A stretch of DNA of 64,000 bases from Xestospongia muta (GCA_963693285.1 OY848917.1:33615245-33679244); one strand, 5' to 3'. Positions 10,024-22,714 are shown, numbered from the stretch's first letter. Translations and numbers: made by a program. Notes: generated by a model not told the origin, from the letters alone.

Positions 10024-10130
10024 AATGAATTGAGAGTTATTCTAATTAACGCGCATCATTACAGACTCTATTAAGTCATCAGTTTCCAATTCCGTTTACT
10101 AGTCTATAATATCATGTTTTAATAGAATTT
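10024..10130. repeat. direct repeat, right copy, flanking elongase A-3
   Basis: GAATGAATTGAGAGTTATTC to TTTTAATAGAATTT; partner of 8791-8902, with a few differences (CTCTATTAAG versus CTCTGCCCTTAATACG). Confidence 0.8.
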
Positions 10131-11036
10131 CGCTTATAATCGGTTAAAAGGCAAGAGATTCATAAGTTCAAATATAACTTATTTAAATATGACATTATGA
10201 CTTTTTTAAATTTTTTACAAGAAGAATGATGATGTATAATTTTTGCTAGAGGCCTTTTTTGTGTTCTTATTGATAACTCAATCAACAATTATTGATTGGC
10301 CAAGAAATTCTTATTTTGTTATACATAATACATAATGAGATATTGAGAAATAATGAAGAATATTATTCTTACTAATAATAAAGTAATGACAAGTAATTAT
10401 ATATAGTTGTAATTAATTAATTGTTGCAATTATATATTATTTACACAATAGCTATAATATTATGTACAATTTAGTCTGTTTCCTTATTGTATTCCTTTTA
10501 CACTTCATTGTTAAACAAGGGTAGGGCATCTGTTGCCTCTTGACAGTGAAGTGTATATTGCTGTCTAATGTTTGCACTTTGTTATATCAGTAGGCAATAG
10601 TAGAATATAATAAGAATATAGTAATAATAGAATTAGTAGTGTCTGCATTTTAGTGCATTTTATTTTTAAATTGTGATTGTACATGATATATTAGAACTAC
10701 ATGCTATTCTCTAATGAAGTCATAAGTTTTTATAGTTATTAAAATAAAACTTATTACATTGTTTATAACAGTAGCGACAATTATAGTAATGACAAGTAAT
10801 TATATGCAGTTGTAATTAATTAATTGTTACAATTATATATTATTTACACAATAGCTATAATATTATGTACAATTTAGTCTGTTTCCTTATTGTATTCCTT
10901 TTACACTTCATTGTTAAACAAGGTAGGGCATCTGTTGCCACATGACAATGAAGTGTATATGCTATCTAATGTTTGCAATTTGTTATATCAGTAGGCAATA
11001 GTAGAATATAATAAGAATATAGTAATAATAGAATTA
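10131..11036. repeat. tandem duplication of about 403 bp, second copy split by gypsy 1
   Basis: The segment starting AGTAATGACAAGTAATTAT at about 10382 begins again at about 10785. The second copy is interrupted at 11041 and resumes at 15514 after gypsy 1, continuing to AACAGTAGCG near 15650. No genes are seen; 10131-10381 holds nothing recognisable. Confidence 0.75.
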
Positions 11037-11041
11037 GTAGT

Positions 11042-11225
11042 TGTAATATATGTAGTTGACCGAGATAGGTGATTATAAATGATAACTCAACACAAATAAG
11101 ATAAAGACTTAACAGACAAACATCAATTCAATCACGCGTTCTCCTACTCATGTGCCCTACTACTGAGCAGGCTCAGAAAACAAAAAGATGCACCCACGCA
11201 CATTATTAAATATTCATATACTACA
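11042..11225 (-). repeat. gypsy 1 3' LTR
   Basis: 184 bp, TGTAATATATG to TATACTACA as read on +. Preceded in element orientation by the purine-rich tract AGGTGGGGAGGAA (11238-11226), the expected plus-strand primer. Confidence 0.93.
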
Positions 11226-11291
11226 TTCCTCCCCACCTACACAAAACAAATTAAGACATAACAACAAAAATAATCAACCATACAATACATG

Positions 11292-14200
11292 TTACCAATA
11301 CTGTTCTGAATACCTCACGGGAGGTCTACAATTTCGTTGAGGATATGGAGAAGAACGAACATTATTGGGTGTATCGTTATCAGTAGGAATACTTGACAAA
11401 TTTTCACTTATGTTAGTTTCATTTGGGTTGTTCTCAGAACTAAGTAAATTACTATCACTATTGCCATCTTGTGGTGTATCATCACTTTGAGTGGTAGTAA
11501 AATCATACGTATCAATAGACTCTTCTTGTACATTAACTACTTCTCTACTAGATAGTTGGTCAATGTGCCTTTTACATTGTGTTCCATCCGACAGTTCCAC
11601 TAGATAAGTAAGATTTCCACTTTTACTAACAATTATACCTGAGACCCATTTCTCCTCTTTATTACGATAACTTCTGACCATTACTTCTTGACCAATAGTA
11701 AAGGTTCTTAACCTGCTTGACTTGTCATGGTTAGCTTTTTGATCAGCTTGTCGACTAGCAACTTTTTGATCTTGAGTTGGTCTTAAAAGAGATAACACTG
11801 TCCTTACTTCTCTTTTTAACATTAAAGAACATGGAGACACTCCAGTGACACTATGAGGAGTAGATCTATACTTTAACAAGAAATTTGAAATAATCTGAAA
11901 TGTCTGTCTTCCTTCCTTTCGTCCTGACTTTAATGCTCTTTTAAATGTTTGAACAAATCTTTCGATAGCTCCATTTGTTGAGGGATGATAAGGAGCTGAG
12001 CGTATGTGTTTAATGCCATTCTTTTTACAAAAGGTCGAGAATTCACTAGAAATAAATTGAGGCCCATTATCCGATACTATTTGTTCAGGTAATCCAAACA
12101 CTGAAAATACATGACGCAAAATTTCAATAGTCTTAAAACTTGACATTGGCGATACTTCCCATATCTCAGGCCATTTAGAATGAGCGTCAATAATCAAGAG
12201 ATATGTCTTGCCAAATATTGGACCTGCAAAATCTATGTGGATACGCTGCCAAGGTCTTTGGGGCCATGCCCATGGATGTAATGGTGCAGGGACTGGTGTA
12301 TTCTTCATTGCTAAGCAAGCCTCACATGATTTACTAAGAGATTCGATTTCTCGATCTATTGCTGGCCACCAAACATGACTACGAGCAAGAGATTTCATTT
12401 TACGAATGCCCATATGGCTTTCATGTAACTCATTCAATACTTTCTTATGAAACTTGTTTGGTATTACTACTCTGATACCCCAAAGAATACAATTAGATTC
12501 AATGGTTAATTCATTACGTCTGTTGAAATAGGGTTGTAATTCAGAAGGGACTATATCAGGCCATCCATAACGAGTATAGTGTAACACTTTACCAAGAATA
12601 GGATCATATCATGTAGCATTCTCTAACTGAGATGATGTTATAGGTAGGCTCTCAATTTGAGTCATATTAAATATGTATGAGGCTCCTACACAACTAGTAT
12701 GCTCTTCTAAACAATGAAGTGGTAATCTTGATAGAGCATCAGCGTTGGCATGAGACTTAGTGTCACGATAAACTATGTTGTATTGATATGCTGATAACAA
12801 TATAGCCCATCGCTGTAGTCTAGCAGCTGCTAAAGGTGGGATACCAGTTTTTGGACCCAATATAGATGTTAACGGCTTATGATCTGTAACTAGGGTAAAT
12901 TTTCTAGCATATAGATATTGATTAAATTTGCGAACACCAAACACTAATAAAGCTTCTTTTTCAATTTGGGCATAGTTTCGCTCTGCTGTAGATAAGGTTC
13001 TAGATGCAAATGCTATAGGTCGTTCAGAATTATCACGGTATACATGTGATATAACTGCACCTAGTCCATAGGAGGAGGCATCTGTAGCAAGCTTATTGGT
13101 AGACAAGGGTCATAGTGTACAAATACATCAGCTGAGACTAATTTTTCTTTGACTGCTAACATGGCTTCTTACACTTGTCTGACCATTCCCACTTGATATT
13201 CTTTCTTAAGAGGTTGGTTAATGGGGCTAGTAATGAGGCTAGGTTGGGGATAAATTTACTATAATAGTGTACAAGTCCCAAAAAGGATCTTAATTGTTGT
13301 ACATTTCTAGGCTTTGGTGCATCCAATATGGCTTTTAACTTGTTTTCAGTGGCATGCAAACCTTCACTGCTAATTCGATATCCCAAATACTCGACAGAGT
13401 CACATAAAAAGTTACATTTACTTTTACTTACAGTAACTCCATTGTATTGAAGTCTTCTAAATACTTCTTCAAGGTTTTGGTAGTGCTCTTCCTCGTTAGC
13501 ACCTGTAATTAAAATATCGTCGATATAACATATAACTCGAGGGATTCCTTGGAGGATAACGTCCATGGTCCTCTGGAACATTGCCGGCGCTGAAGCTACC
13601 CCACACGGTAATCTAGTGTATCTATACAAGCCTTTGTTCGTGTTGATTGTAACCAATTCTTTTGACTGGTCATCGAGTAACATCTGTTGATATGCATGAG
13701 CTAAATCGATTTTGGTGAACTTTTTACCACCTGACAGAGTAGCGAGTAGATCATCAATACGAGGAAGTGGATATTTATCGACATCAAGAACTGGATTCAG
13801 AGTAACTTTGAAATCACCACACAACCTCAATTTTCCATTCTTCTTAGGAACCGGAACTACTGGAGTTGCCCACTCACTGTGACTCACTGGTTCGATTATT
13901 CCTTGAGACTGAAGTCTGTTCAATTCCTCTTCAATTTGTTGTTGCACCGCAAATGGTACTGGCTTTGCCTTAGAAAACTTAGGAGTAGCATTTTCTTTAA
14001 GATATAACTTGGCCCGATGATGGGTCATTGTTCCCAACTTGTCTGAAATAACATCCGAGAATATAGCTAGAAGAGCGTCTAAGCACTTCACTTGATCCAA
14101 TCTGGTATGAGCGATTTGATTCCAATTAAGTTTAATAACTTGTAACCAGTTTCTACCGAGCAACGTTGGTCCATTACCGGAAACCACAACTAATACTAAC

Positions 14201-15312
14201 TTCTCTGTTTGACCTTGATACTCAACCTCCACATCAATTTCACCAACAACCTCCATACTTTCAGCAGTGTACGTTTTCAGCACAAAATCTGATTTCTTTA
14301 ACTGTACCTCTGGAAACATCTCCTGAACAGTCTTTTCTCCCATTATAGAAACAGCTGCCCCTGTATCAACTTCCATCTCTATTTCCTTCCCATTTATGAT
14401 TAACTCGACAGTGATGGGTGGAGACACTTGACTACGAAGTACAAACATTGAGAGTTCTTCAGTTTTAACACCTGTGTCTTCCTCGACTTCTTCTATCCAT
14501 TTAGTTCTTTCTTGACGTTGTCTGCCTTGAGGTGACGTCTTCTCTGCTCTACCTCTTAAAGGTTTAGAGTACGAGGATTGCCCTGAAAATGGGGTTGACC
14601 TCCGAAATCGACATACAGCTTTAATGTGACCTCTTTTGCCACAATTGAAACATAGTGTGTCCTTATAACGACACTGACCTGAAGTGTGGTTAGACTTTCC
14701 ACAATGAATACAAGACTGTTGCCCATGATGAGGGGTCACTTTCTGAATACTAGGGGTTGTGCAGGAGTCCCCAGAACTGTTCATAGTATGTGCCTGACTT
14801 TCCACACGTTGCATATTACTAGCAGTTTCTACTGCTCCCGCGAACGTTAAATTTTTCTCTGCAAGTAATTTCTTTTGAACTATGGTACTTCTCAATCCAC
14901 AGACGAATCTATCTCTGAGGGTATCATCGAGATGAGTCCCAAACGAGCAATGTGTAGACAGCTTCTTTAATTCTGCCTTGAACTCTTCCACTGATTCACC
15001 TATCTTCTGGTCTCTACGATAAAAGTTAAATCTCTCCACTATAACCGATGGTGTGGGCTCGTAATGTGCCTTTAAGACTTCCATGAGCATTTTGAGGTCT
15101 TTGTCTCTCGGTTTGTCCGGGAGTAACAAATCACGAAGCAAAGAGTAGCTTCTTGTCCCAATTATACTTAGAAAAATGGGTACCTTTTTCTCTTCCGCTA
15201 TATCATTTGCTTCAAAGAACAATCGTATTCTCTCTTCATAGGTAGCAAACGACTCGAGCTCTGGATCGAACTGTTCTATTCGTCCAAACGTACTAATAGG
15301 CACTGTAGACAT
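11292..15312 (-). pseudogene. gypsy 1 gag-pol, interrupted
   Basis: Starts at ATG 15312 immediately after the primer-binding site. In order: gag; two CX2CX4HX4C zinc knuckles (near 14640-14730); aspartic protease with VDTGAA (near 14350-14370) and LLGRNWL; reverse transcriptase with YIDD (near 13520); RNase H ([10 protein letters not shown]); integrase with an H-H-C-C zinc region and DDE core (SDNGPQF). Three lesions: a 1-nt frameshift near 13165, a second frameshift near 13100-13110, and an in-frame TGA at 12609-12611 between RNase H and integrase. Integrase onward to 11292 is open. A single gag-pol frame with no gag stop is usual for the mag-like gypsy branch. Inactive as it stands. Confidence 0.93.
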
Positions 15313-15323
15313 CCTCGTCGCCA
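15313..15323 (-). promoter_or_regulatory. gypsy 1 primer-binding site
   Basis: TGGCGACGAGG on the - strand, one base inside the 5' LTR and ending right at the gag ATG. It is complementary to the 3' end expected for animal tRNA-Ser(GCU), CCTCGTCGCCA. Confidence 0.7.
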
Positions 15324-15324
15324 A

Positions 15325-15508
15325 TGTAATATATGTAGTTGACCGAGATAGGTGATTATAAATGATAACTCAACACAAATAAGATAAAGACTTAACAGAC
15401 AAACATCAATTCAATCATGTGTTCTCCTACTCATGTGCTCTACTACTGAGCATGCTCAGAAAACAAAAAGATGCACCCACACACATTATTAAATATTCAT
15501 ATACTACA
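15325..15508 (-). repeat. gypsy 1 5' LTR
   Basis: 184 bp, partner of 11042-11225. It differs by about five transition-like or single changes (for example CATGTG versus CACGCG). Confidence 0.93.
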
Positions 15509-15513
15509 GTAGT

Positions 15514-18480
15514 GTCTGCATTTTAGTGCATTTTATTTTTAAATTGTGATTGTACATGATATATTAGAACTACACACTATTCTCTAATGAAGTCATAAGT
15601 TTTTATAGTTATTAAAATAAAAGTTAATATATTGTTTATAACAGTAGCGTCAATTATGCTACAATCGAATTACTGTAGTAATGTTGTTGATCTGTAGTTG
15701 CTACTTCTATTTTGAAATAGTAGAATGGACTGTTTACCTCAGATATCATTGATATGCACATAAAAATAGGTTAGTAGTTACAAAATCATTAACTTTTATA
15801 TTTCTAGGACATAGTTTACATAGCATATATTTAATATTTCATATAAATGTTTGTTATAAAGTATTTCTATATGTAAAGTATTTACTACCTGTATATCAAT
15901 AAATAATCTTAAATACAGACTATGTAGATGTATAATGATGATCTGTCTAATCATATCCTTCTTGTTAGTCTAATCATAGTAAACTGGATATAAGTACATT
16001 TATTAATGAATATAAGTTCACAATGGCAAGATGTTCAGATTAAAATTGTTTTCATTACTTGATGTGTCCTTAGATTGTTTATTGTAGTGAAGAGCCAGAT
16101 AACTGCAGTAAGTATATTATAAATATATGTAAATAAGTATCCCCAAGCTAAGAATTCTAAATATTCATATAATATATTATTACTTTTCAAATTGAACTAT
16201 CTTAATTTGTTTGTTCTTTACAACATGATTATATATACAGACTATTATTTCTCCTGCATCAAAAATGTATATTATGATTCTTTCAAATTATTGCATTGTA
16301 TCGATAAAATGTTTTGTACTATATGTAGTAGTGGAGGTAATTTTTTATAATAACTGTTGAACTGCTATAACTTACTGGGTACGCCTAACAAAATTAATAA
16401 CTTCTTATGAAGATTCATATATATTAACTTACTTTCTGGGTGGGAGTGGCTCAAATCTAATCAAATTTCGTAGTGTCAAGCTGCTATGAGAAAAAGAAAG
16501 AGGACAAAATAAAGCTTCATCATTTACCGGAATCTGGTTGTACTTAAGTATATATTTTATACTAATTATTTTAATTTAGCAGTATATAAAATGATAATCA
16601 TGTCAATACTAGCAGCTCATTTAAAAATGAACCAGTTGATTTAACCAATCTGTGGTTATATATATATAGGTTGAATATAATATAAGATGAAATGGCGATA
16701 ATAGTAAATATCACACTATTTTATTTGTATACTGGTAGACTATGACGTTTACTTCATTGTACAGTAATTAATTAGACAATAAACTTTTAATAGACACAAA
16801 AACTGTTTGTGACTGTCAATTCCATAGTAATTAGTAATCAAAACATTAATCAGGATCTGGACATGCCCTAGATTCCCCATACATTGTCTGTTACTGTTGT
16901 CATTGATAGTAATGTTTTGTAATAGAATTTCAAGTGAAGAAGGTAATCAGTTTGATGTAATGAAATCGTATAAGTTGTATAAATCTTATCAACATACGAG
17001 CAGAGAAAAGGTGAGGTAATAGATAGATGGATGGATAGTTGTATGGAGGAATGGATAAATGGAAGGAGAGCAGGAGAATGACATGGGGTCAGCTTGTGTA
17101 CAAATGGTAGCTTGATGGATACAAATAGAACAAATATATTATTTATGGCTTATTACGTTTAATGATCCAATTTATTGTCATTTGAACTCCACCTACTTTT
17201 AATATCTACCATTGATGTACATCAATTTTAAAGATTTTACTACATTAAGGATATATACTTTATATCAAGGATATTATGTACACGTCTCCATTTCAGGTGT
17301 TGCCTGGAGAAAAGATTTGAAATTTTGTGTGTACTGCTTCTGTAAATGTTTTGTTAGGGTTTGCTTTATAAATTGTAAAAAGACAAAGAAAGATTAATTA
17401 GTCTGTATGTTGATATTATTATGTATGAACATAGTAGTAACCTAGTTATACTTAAGTACATTTTTTAAACTAATTATTTTAATTTAGCAGTATATAAAAG
17501 GATAGTCATGTCAATACTAGCAGCTCACTGTAAAAGTGAATCAGTTAATTTAACCAATATGTGGTTATGTATAAGTTGAACACATATAATATAAGATAAA
17601 ATGTTGATAATAGTAAATATCACACTATTTGTGTATTGATATACAGTAATGTGTAGTTAATTGACTGAGTAATTACTTAAACAATAGAATTTTCACGGAT
17701 GATGAACTTGTTTGTGAGGTCTATTACAATGGAATTTATTATGAGATAACATCCATACCATAATAGGCATGATCTGAGATGTGTAGGAAGTGTCATTTCT
17801 ATTAAATCGAAACAGGCCAATTTTTACTAATCAGTTTAACAGTATAGTATAATCAATGTGAACACTTTTTATTCAGAATGATTTCTGTTATATAGTGAAT
17901 CATTATAATTAGTACATAACCCCAGTTATTGTATCACATGATATTTATTAATTATGACATTTATCAAATAATTAAAACAATTAATAAGCTAAGTCTTCCT
18001 ATTAATTTTCTCAGATTATTTATTAATCAAATCAAACCTTTGTTCAGACCCTCTTGTACCTATATTATAGTTAAGTCATAGATAAGTACATTTTGCTGTA
18101 AATGTGAATAATTAATAAGTATATTTACAATAAACCACACCTATTCATGGTATAATCATTGAAGCCATATGTGAAACTTGCTGTGGACCACAATTTGATT
18201 AATCAAAATGAGGAATTTCTTGGTAACGAGAAGACGTCGTTTTTGCATTATTCAGAGCACTTGTTATTGACTTAACTAATAGAAAATATATATTTTTAAA
18301 TGTGATTGCAAATGATATATTAGACCAAAATTCTCTTATCTATATTATACTAAGTCATGAGTCTTTTCTTATAGTTATTAAGTTGAGAAACATAATAGTG
18401 TTTTAAAATGTGATTGTACACGATATATTAGACTATATGCTGCTATCTAAATAAGTAATGAGTCTCTTCTTATTGTTATT
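15514..18480. repeat. non-coding half of the EF-hand unit (copy 0)
   Basis: Continues the split 403-bp duplicate to about 15650. From about 15770 it matches 38390-41250 and, from 16305 on, 54750-57005, with indels. It contains a GATG/GGAT-rich microsatellite at 17020-17068. Weak splice-bounded exon candidates on + near 16930-17010 and 17298 are discussed as a finding. No firm gene. Confidence 0.65.
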
Positions 18481-18488
18481 AATAATTA

Positions 18489-18976
18489 TTAAGCTGACAA
18501 AAAGAACTTGACAAAACTTTCCAAACTCTCTTGATAATCAACAACCCCATCTCCATTGGTGTCAGCTTTATTGAAAAGTTCATTGATTGTTTCGTGCTTA
18601 ATGTTCATTGATTTATAAAACTGTAGATATTCTTCATAAGATATAACTCCATCATTATTAATATCCATGATCTTAAAACCTACATCAGCTAATTCTTTCA
18701 CACGTTCTTTAGCATCTGGTAGAGAAACAAATTTTTTGCTTGTTCTACAAACTCCTCTTCAGTAACTCCTTCTTCATCAATTAATGAGATAGCTTTAACT
18801 ATTTTATAGTATTCCTTTTCTTTATCTGGACCTTCGTTTCTGTGGTCAGCCAGCCTTTTAGCTACAATAGCTATGTCTGCATTATCAACAACACCATTTT
18901 TGTCTACATCCAAATGGGAAAAACGCCATTTCATTTTCTTGATCCAAGTAGTACTGTCAGTAAACGAGGTATCCAT
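18489..18976 (-). pseudogene. EF-hand protein pseudogene, copy 0
   Basis: Same gene as the intact copy at 57007-57495. It starts at ATG 18976 with MDTSFTDSTTW and reads EF-hand 1 (loop DVDKNGVVDNAD, the second residue Val instead of Ala). Near 18733 a T-run is one base short (9 versus 10 bases between AAAC and GCT in the other copies), which shifts the frame after about 85 codons. The downstream half, with both canonical C-terminal EF loops, is open in the other frame to TAA at 18489. A sequencing error in the homopolymer is the alternative. As read, the product would lose EF-hands 3 and 4. Confidence 0.85.
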
Positions 18977-19620
18977 CCTGGCTAGTGTATGTAAATCCTC
19001 AAAACAAGAGAAATGATGAAAGAGGAATTAGCAGATACTTTTATCAGCGCTACTATATTAATTAATTAAATATGAAATATAATATAAATTAAATTTATAA
19101 ACAATTTATTTAAGGATGATGGGTGTGTTCAAAATTGTACTAAATGTTTAAATCTGATACGGAGCTGGATATCCGTATAAAAGTATAGGTCAGTAAATTC
19201 AACATTATGAAGTCATATGTTTCTAAGACATGATTTACATTACATATATATATTTAATATCTCATGTGAGTGTTGGTTATAATAAATCTATAGAATACTA
19301 GCTATAAACCCAGTACATCAACTAAGATACAGACAATGTAGCTTTCCTTGGAATATATGGATACAGAAGGTTTGCCTCATACAGTGATCGGCTACATTTA
19401 ATGACAAATGTGGCTTTGATCTCCTGTCTGTCCAGTATGGGATAAAAAACTATGACAAAATAGACATTAAAGTCACGATTATTGCACAGCCTAAATTCAT
19501 GATTATTGCAACTCTTGATTCACAATTTACCGAGAAATCGCGATTCCTTGCAATTCTTGGTTCTCAATTTCATTGGATCTTGATTTTTTTGGACAGCTAT
19601 TAGTGGGAGATGATCCAAGT
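18977..19620. repeat. EF-hand gene upstream flank
   Basis: Shared with 41743-42390 and 57496-58145 (GATATCCGTATAAAAGTATAG, GAATATATGGATACAGA). Here the flank breaks off at about 19615 and joins the conserved spacer TGACAACCTTAATGC, lacking about 510 bp that the other two copies have. The promoter of the - strand EF-hand gene should lie in this block; no single box is certain. Confidence 0.6.
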
Positions 19621-19763
19621 TATTAATGACAACCTTAATGCATTGCTATTGCCATCAAGCCTGTTTGACACCATTACTTTAGACACTGACTGATCATGAT
19701 TTAACACTTTGTTTTTAACAATTCAAGTGTTGTACCAGATGAAACTGAAGCATCGATACAGGT

Positions 19764-20012
19764 GTTAAATTTGTTATACCAGTTGCAAATGTTGGCTACA
19801 TTACATTTGTTGCATGTGTTGCAACTGTTGCACTCTATAAACATCTGTTGCAACTATTGCACCTGTTACACCTGTTACATTTGTTGCAACAGCTAGATTT
19901 GTTGCACCTGTTGCATTTGTATTGCACATGTTGCACCTGTTGCATTTGTATTGCACATGTTGCACCTGTTACATTTGTTATGGTGTTACATTTGTTGCAG
20001 CTGTTAGATCTA
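19764..20012. repeat. TTGCA-rich minisatellite (array 4)
   Basis: GTTGCACCTGTTGCATTTGTATTGCACAT-type units between EF-hand copy 0 and elongase B-1. Shorter relatives are arrays at 43015 and 58770. Confidence 0.85.
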
Positions 20013-20375
20013 TAATCCACTTGATAGCTAAGTTTAGCAGATTATATTTTGTTATAACAACAAACACAATAATAAAACAGTGATAACTTTAAAAACATAG
20101 AGAACTTAAATAGAGTGTACAGAACAAAGAGCAATAAACTTAGAGCAAGGCAACCAGACAACAACAAACCAAGTATGAAAAGGACTGAGTAACACTAATT
20201 AACACATCTATCTTGTATAACAATAGACAAAGGTAAGGTCTTAAGTGAATTTACAAATAAATTGATAAACAAATAATTAGTCAAACATATGATAAATATA
20301 GTAACATCACATATGCATAAGGTTTGTTATAATACACTCGTTACAGATCTTGCATCTGTTGCAAGATGTCACACC
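20013..20375. repeat. block C upstream of elongase B-1
   Basis: Same module as 5354-5674, ending CTTGCATCTGTTGCAAG just before the proximal promoter string GATGTCACACCAAAAGTG. Confidence 0.75.
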
Positions 20376-20431
20376 AAAAGTGTTATCAAAGTGTGAATAT
20401 TAATTAATCTAGTTTTGCAATAGTTGAATGT

Positions 20432-20437
20432 TATAAA
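20432..20437 (+). promoter_or_regulatory. TATA box of elongase B-1
   Basis: TATAAA in GAATGTTATAAAGCTACTC, 47 nt before the ATG. Confidence 0.65.
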
Positions 20438-20478
20438 GCTACTCTAACTCTTTCTGCAAATTATTTCAAGTATATACA

Positions 20479-21285
20479 ATGGAGGATTTTATCAGCCCAC
20501 TGCAATATCTACCTTTTTTGGGAACTTTGCAATCTAAATTCAACTGTAATGGAGCAATAAAATGGATAAATGATAGTTGGCACGTTCCTGTTGTTTCTAT
20601 TTGCACTTATTTAGTATTAATATATATTGGTCAAAAATGGATGGCTAATAGAAATCCTTATAATCTCAAAAGAGCACTCTTTCTATGGAATGTTGGATTG
20701 GCTGTGTTTTCTATATTAGGGACTATAACTTATCTACCTTCTCTTGTTAAAGCTGTCTTCAAATATGGTATCCCATACACAGCTTGTAAATCGGAAGTTG
20801 CATGGAATCCTCATATTTGCATTTGGGCCTTATTTTTTGTGCTGTCTAAAATCTTAGAATTTGGTGACACTCTTTTTATAGTTTTACGGAAAAGTCAATT
20901 ATTATTTCTACATTGGTATCATCATGTGTTAACAGTAGTGTTCTCCTGGTACATTTTTGGTATGGGTATTACCGGTCTGGGACATTGGTTGACTTCTATG
21001 AACTTTTTTGTTCATTCTATCATGTATTCTTATTATGCTCTTACATCTGGTGGTGTTCATCTTCCTAGAACGATTGCATTACTTATAACAATCTTGCAAT
21101 TGCTACAGATGTTCATTGGTATTAGTATAGACCTTATGTTGTATGCATATCACAATCACTTTGATAACTGTGACTATGATGCTGGCATCGTTTCCTTTTG
21201 TTTTTTTATGAATTTGTCTTATGCTATTTTATTTGTACACTACTTTATTAATCGTTATATTAAGAAAAAAGACAAAAGCCAATAG
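20479..21285 (+). CDS. ELOVL6-like: ELOVL6-like elongase (subfamily B, copy 1)
   Basis: Intact, 268 residues. It carries all catalytic signatures of the family: KILEFGDT, HWYHH at 145-149, NFFVHSIMYSYY and TILQLLQ. Subfamily B is marked by a block of differences from A: VAWNPHICIWALF, RKSQLLF instead of RKRRLLF, the segment FGMGITGLGHWLTSMNFF, VSFCFFMNLSY, and a KKKDKSQ tail. These fall mainly in membrane segments beside the histidine box, where chain-length preference is set in ELOVL enzymes, so A and B may differ in substrate (inference). Residues 82-90 read TITYLPSLV, shared at DNA level with the A copy at 27331, suggesting conversion. It lies divergent to EF-hand copy 0, about 1.5 kb apart. 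Confidence 0.93.
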   Translation: MEDFISPLQYLPFLGTLQSKFNCNGAIKWINDSWHVPVVSICTYLVLIYIGQKWMANRNPYNLKRALFLWNVGLAVFSILGTITYLPSLVKAVFKYGIPYTACKSEVAWNPHICIWALFFVLSKILEFGDTLFIVLRKSQLLFLHWYHHVLTVVFSWYIFGMGITGLGHWLTSMNFFVHSIMYSYYALTSGGVHLPRTIALLITILQLLQMFIGISIDLMLYAYHNHFDNCDYDAGIVSFCFFMNLSYAILFVHYFINRYIKKKDKSQ

Positions 21286-21524
21286 CTTTAATTATTTAAT
21301 TAATTTTCATATATTTAATCATTAATTATTTTCCATCTTGTGAGATATAATTATTATTAAGTAATAACTCTTTATTGACTGTTGTAGTTTTTGTAGCACA
21401 AATCTGATCTTGGTTGCATCTGCATCCTGTACCTGCTGTAACTAATGTAATAGTACTATTGGTTAAATGAACCAGTCAATTTTTCCAGAGGTATCCGCGC
21501 ATTGATTTACAGAATCTCATAACA

Positions 21525-21716
21525 ATACTTAATAATTTGTGGTCAGTATAAATATTTTAATTGTGATACATAATGCTCTGATTTTGTAATTTTAGTCAGT
21601 CTTAGAGTGTTGTAGTATATGTCATTTAGTTTTGTAATGCTCTTGCGTTATTTAATATTCTAATATAATATTATACTTTTTCTGTCTCATCAATGGTTCA
21701 TAGTCCAGATACAACA
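21525..21716 (+). mobile_element. solo LTR, gypsy 2 family, 5' end deleted
   Basis: Lacks about 12 bp at its start (ATAACAATACTTAAT) but keeps the end AGATACAACA and the right CACTG duplication. Confidence 0.85.
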
Positions 21717-21949
21717 CACTGATAATGTAGTATATACATAACTTGTCATTAATATATTAGTAATGAGACCAGAGTGGTGTTTACTACTCCTCATTGTCTC
21801 ATCAAATATAATCTCCATGACAACCTTAATGCACTCCTATTGCCATCAAGCCTGTTTGACACCATTACTTTAGACACTGACTGATCATGATTTAACACTT
21901 TGTTTTTAACAATTCAACTGTTCTACCAGATGAAACCGAAGCAGGTGTT

Positions 21950-22205
21950 ACATTTGTTATACCAGTTGCAAATGTTGCCTACATTACACTTGTTGCATGT
22001 GTTCCAGCTGTTGCACTCTATAAACATCTGTTGCATCTGTTGCACCTGTTACATTTGTTGCAGCAGCTAGATCTGTTGCACCTGTTACATTTGTTGCAGC
22101 AGCTAGATCTGTTGCACCTGTTACATTTGTATTGCACATAATGCACCTGTTACATTTGTTACATTTATTATGGTGTTACATTTGTTGCAGCTATTAGATC
22201 TGTAA
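21950..22205. repeat. TTGCA-rich minisatellite (array 5)
   Basis: Includes two GCAGCAGCTAGATCT units; nearly the same as arrays at 50610 and 61015. Confidence 0.85.
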
Positions 22206-22326
22206 CCCACTTGAGAGCTAAGTTTAGCAGACTATATTTTGTTATAACAACAAACACAATAATAAAACAGTGATAACATTAAAAACACATTACACATTAC
22301 ACATTTGTTTAATTACACATTAAAAA

Positions 22327-22506
22327 AATTTGTACCATATCAGAGATATCAGGTGATCAGTTTGGATTACCTCAGGTACCAGACAAAAACCCTGACAATG
22401 ATGATGGTGAAGTCTAGATACCAAGGTCCTATATGCTCAATACATCTTCTAGTCATGTTCGTGGGAACTGTAGACATATAAGAGTTAAGACAGATAATGC
22501 TGGGGA
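22327..22506. repeat. block P, first part
   Basis: Interrupted after AATGCTGGGGA by gypsy 2; the rest resumes at 26873. Confidence 0.8.
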
Positions 22507-22710
22507 TGTTATAATATTACTTAATAACTTGTGGTCAGTATGAATATTGTTAATTGTGATATATAATGCTCTGATTTTGTAATTTTGGTCAGTCTTAGAG
22601 TGTTGTAGTATTGTTATTTTGTTCTGTAATTCTCTTGAGTTATTTCATGATCTAAAATAATACTCTACGTTTTCTGGTACATCCAATCGGCTCGTAGTGC
22701 AGATACAACA
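22507..22710 (+). repeat. gypsy 2 5' LTR
   Basis: 204 bp, TGTTATAATATTAC to AGATACAACA. Confidence 0.95.
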
Positions 22711-22714
22711 TAAT

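Larger units (their letters stand above)
11042..15508 (-). mobile_element. Ty3/gypsy LTR retrotransposon 1 (full length, broken)
   Basis: 4467-bp element read on the - strand. Its 184-bp LTRs (TG..CA) are flanked by a perfect 5-bp duplication GTAGT (11037-11041 and 15509-15513). The empty site is preserved in the first copy of the 403-bp duplication near 10636. The LTRs differ at about 5 of 184 positions, so the insertion is not very recent. Confidence 0.95.

Noticed and set aside
12609..13106. Separate small genes for RNase H and integrase in gypsy 1
   Set aside because: They are pieces of one gag-pol frame separated by frameshifts and an in-frame stop; their apparent starts are TTG/GTG codons.
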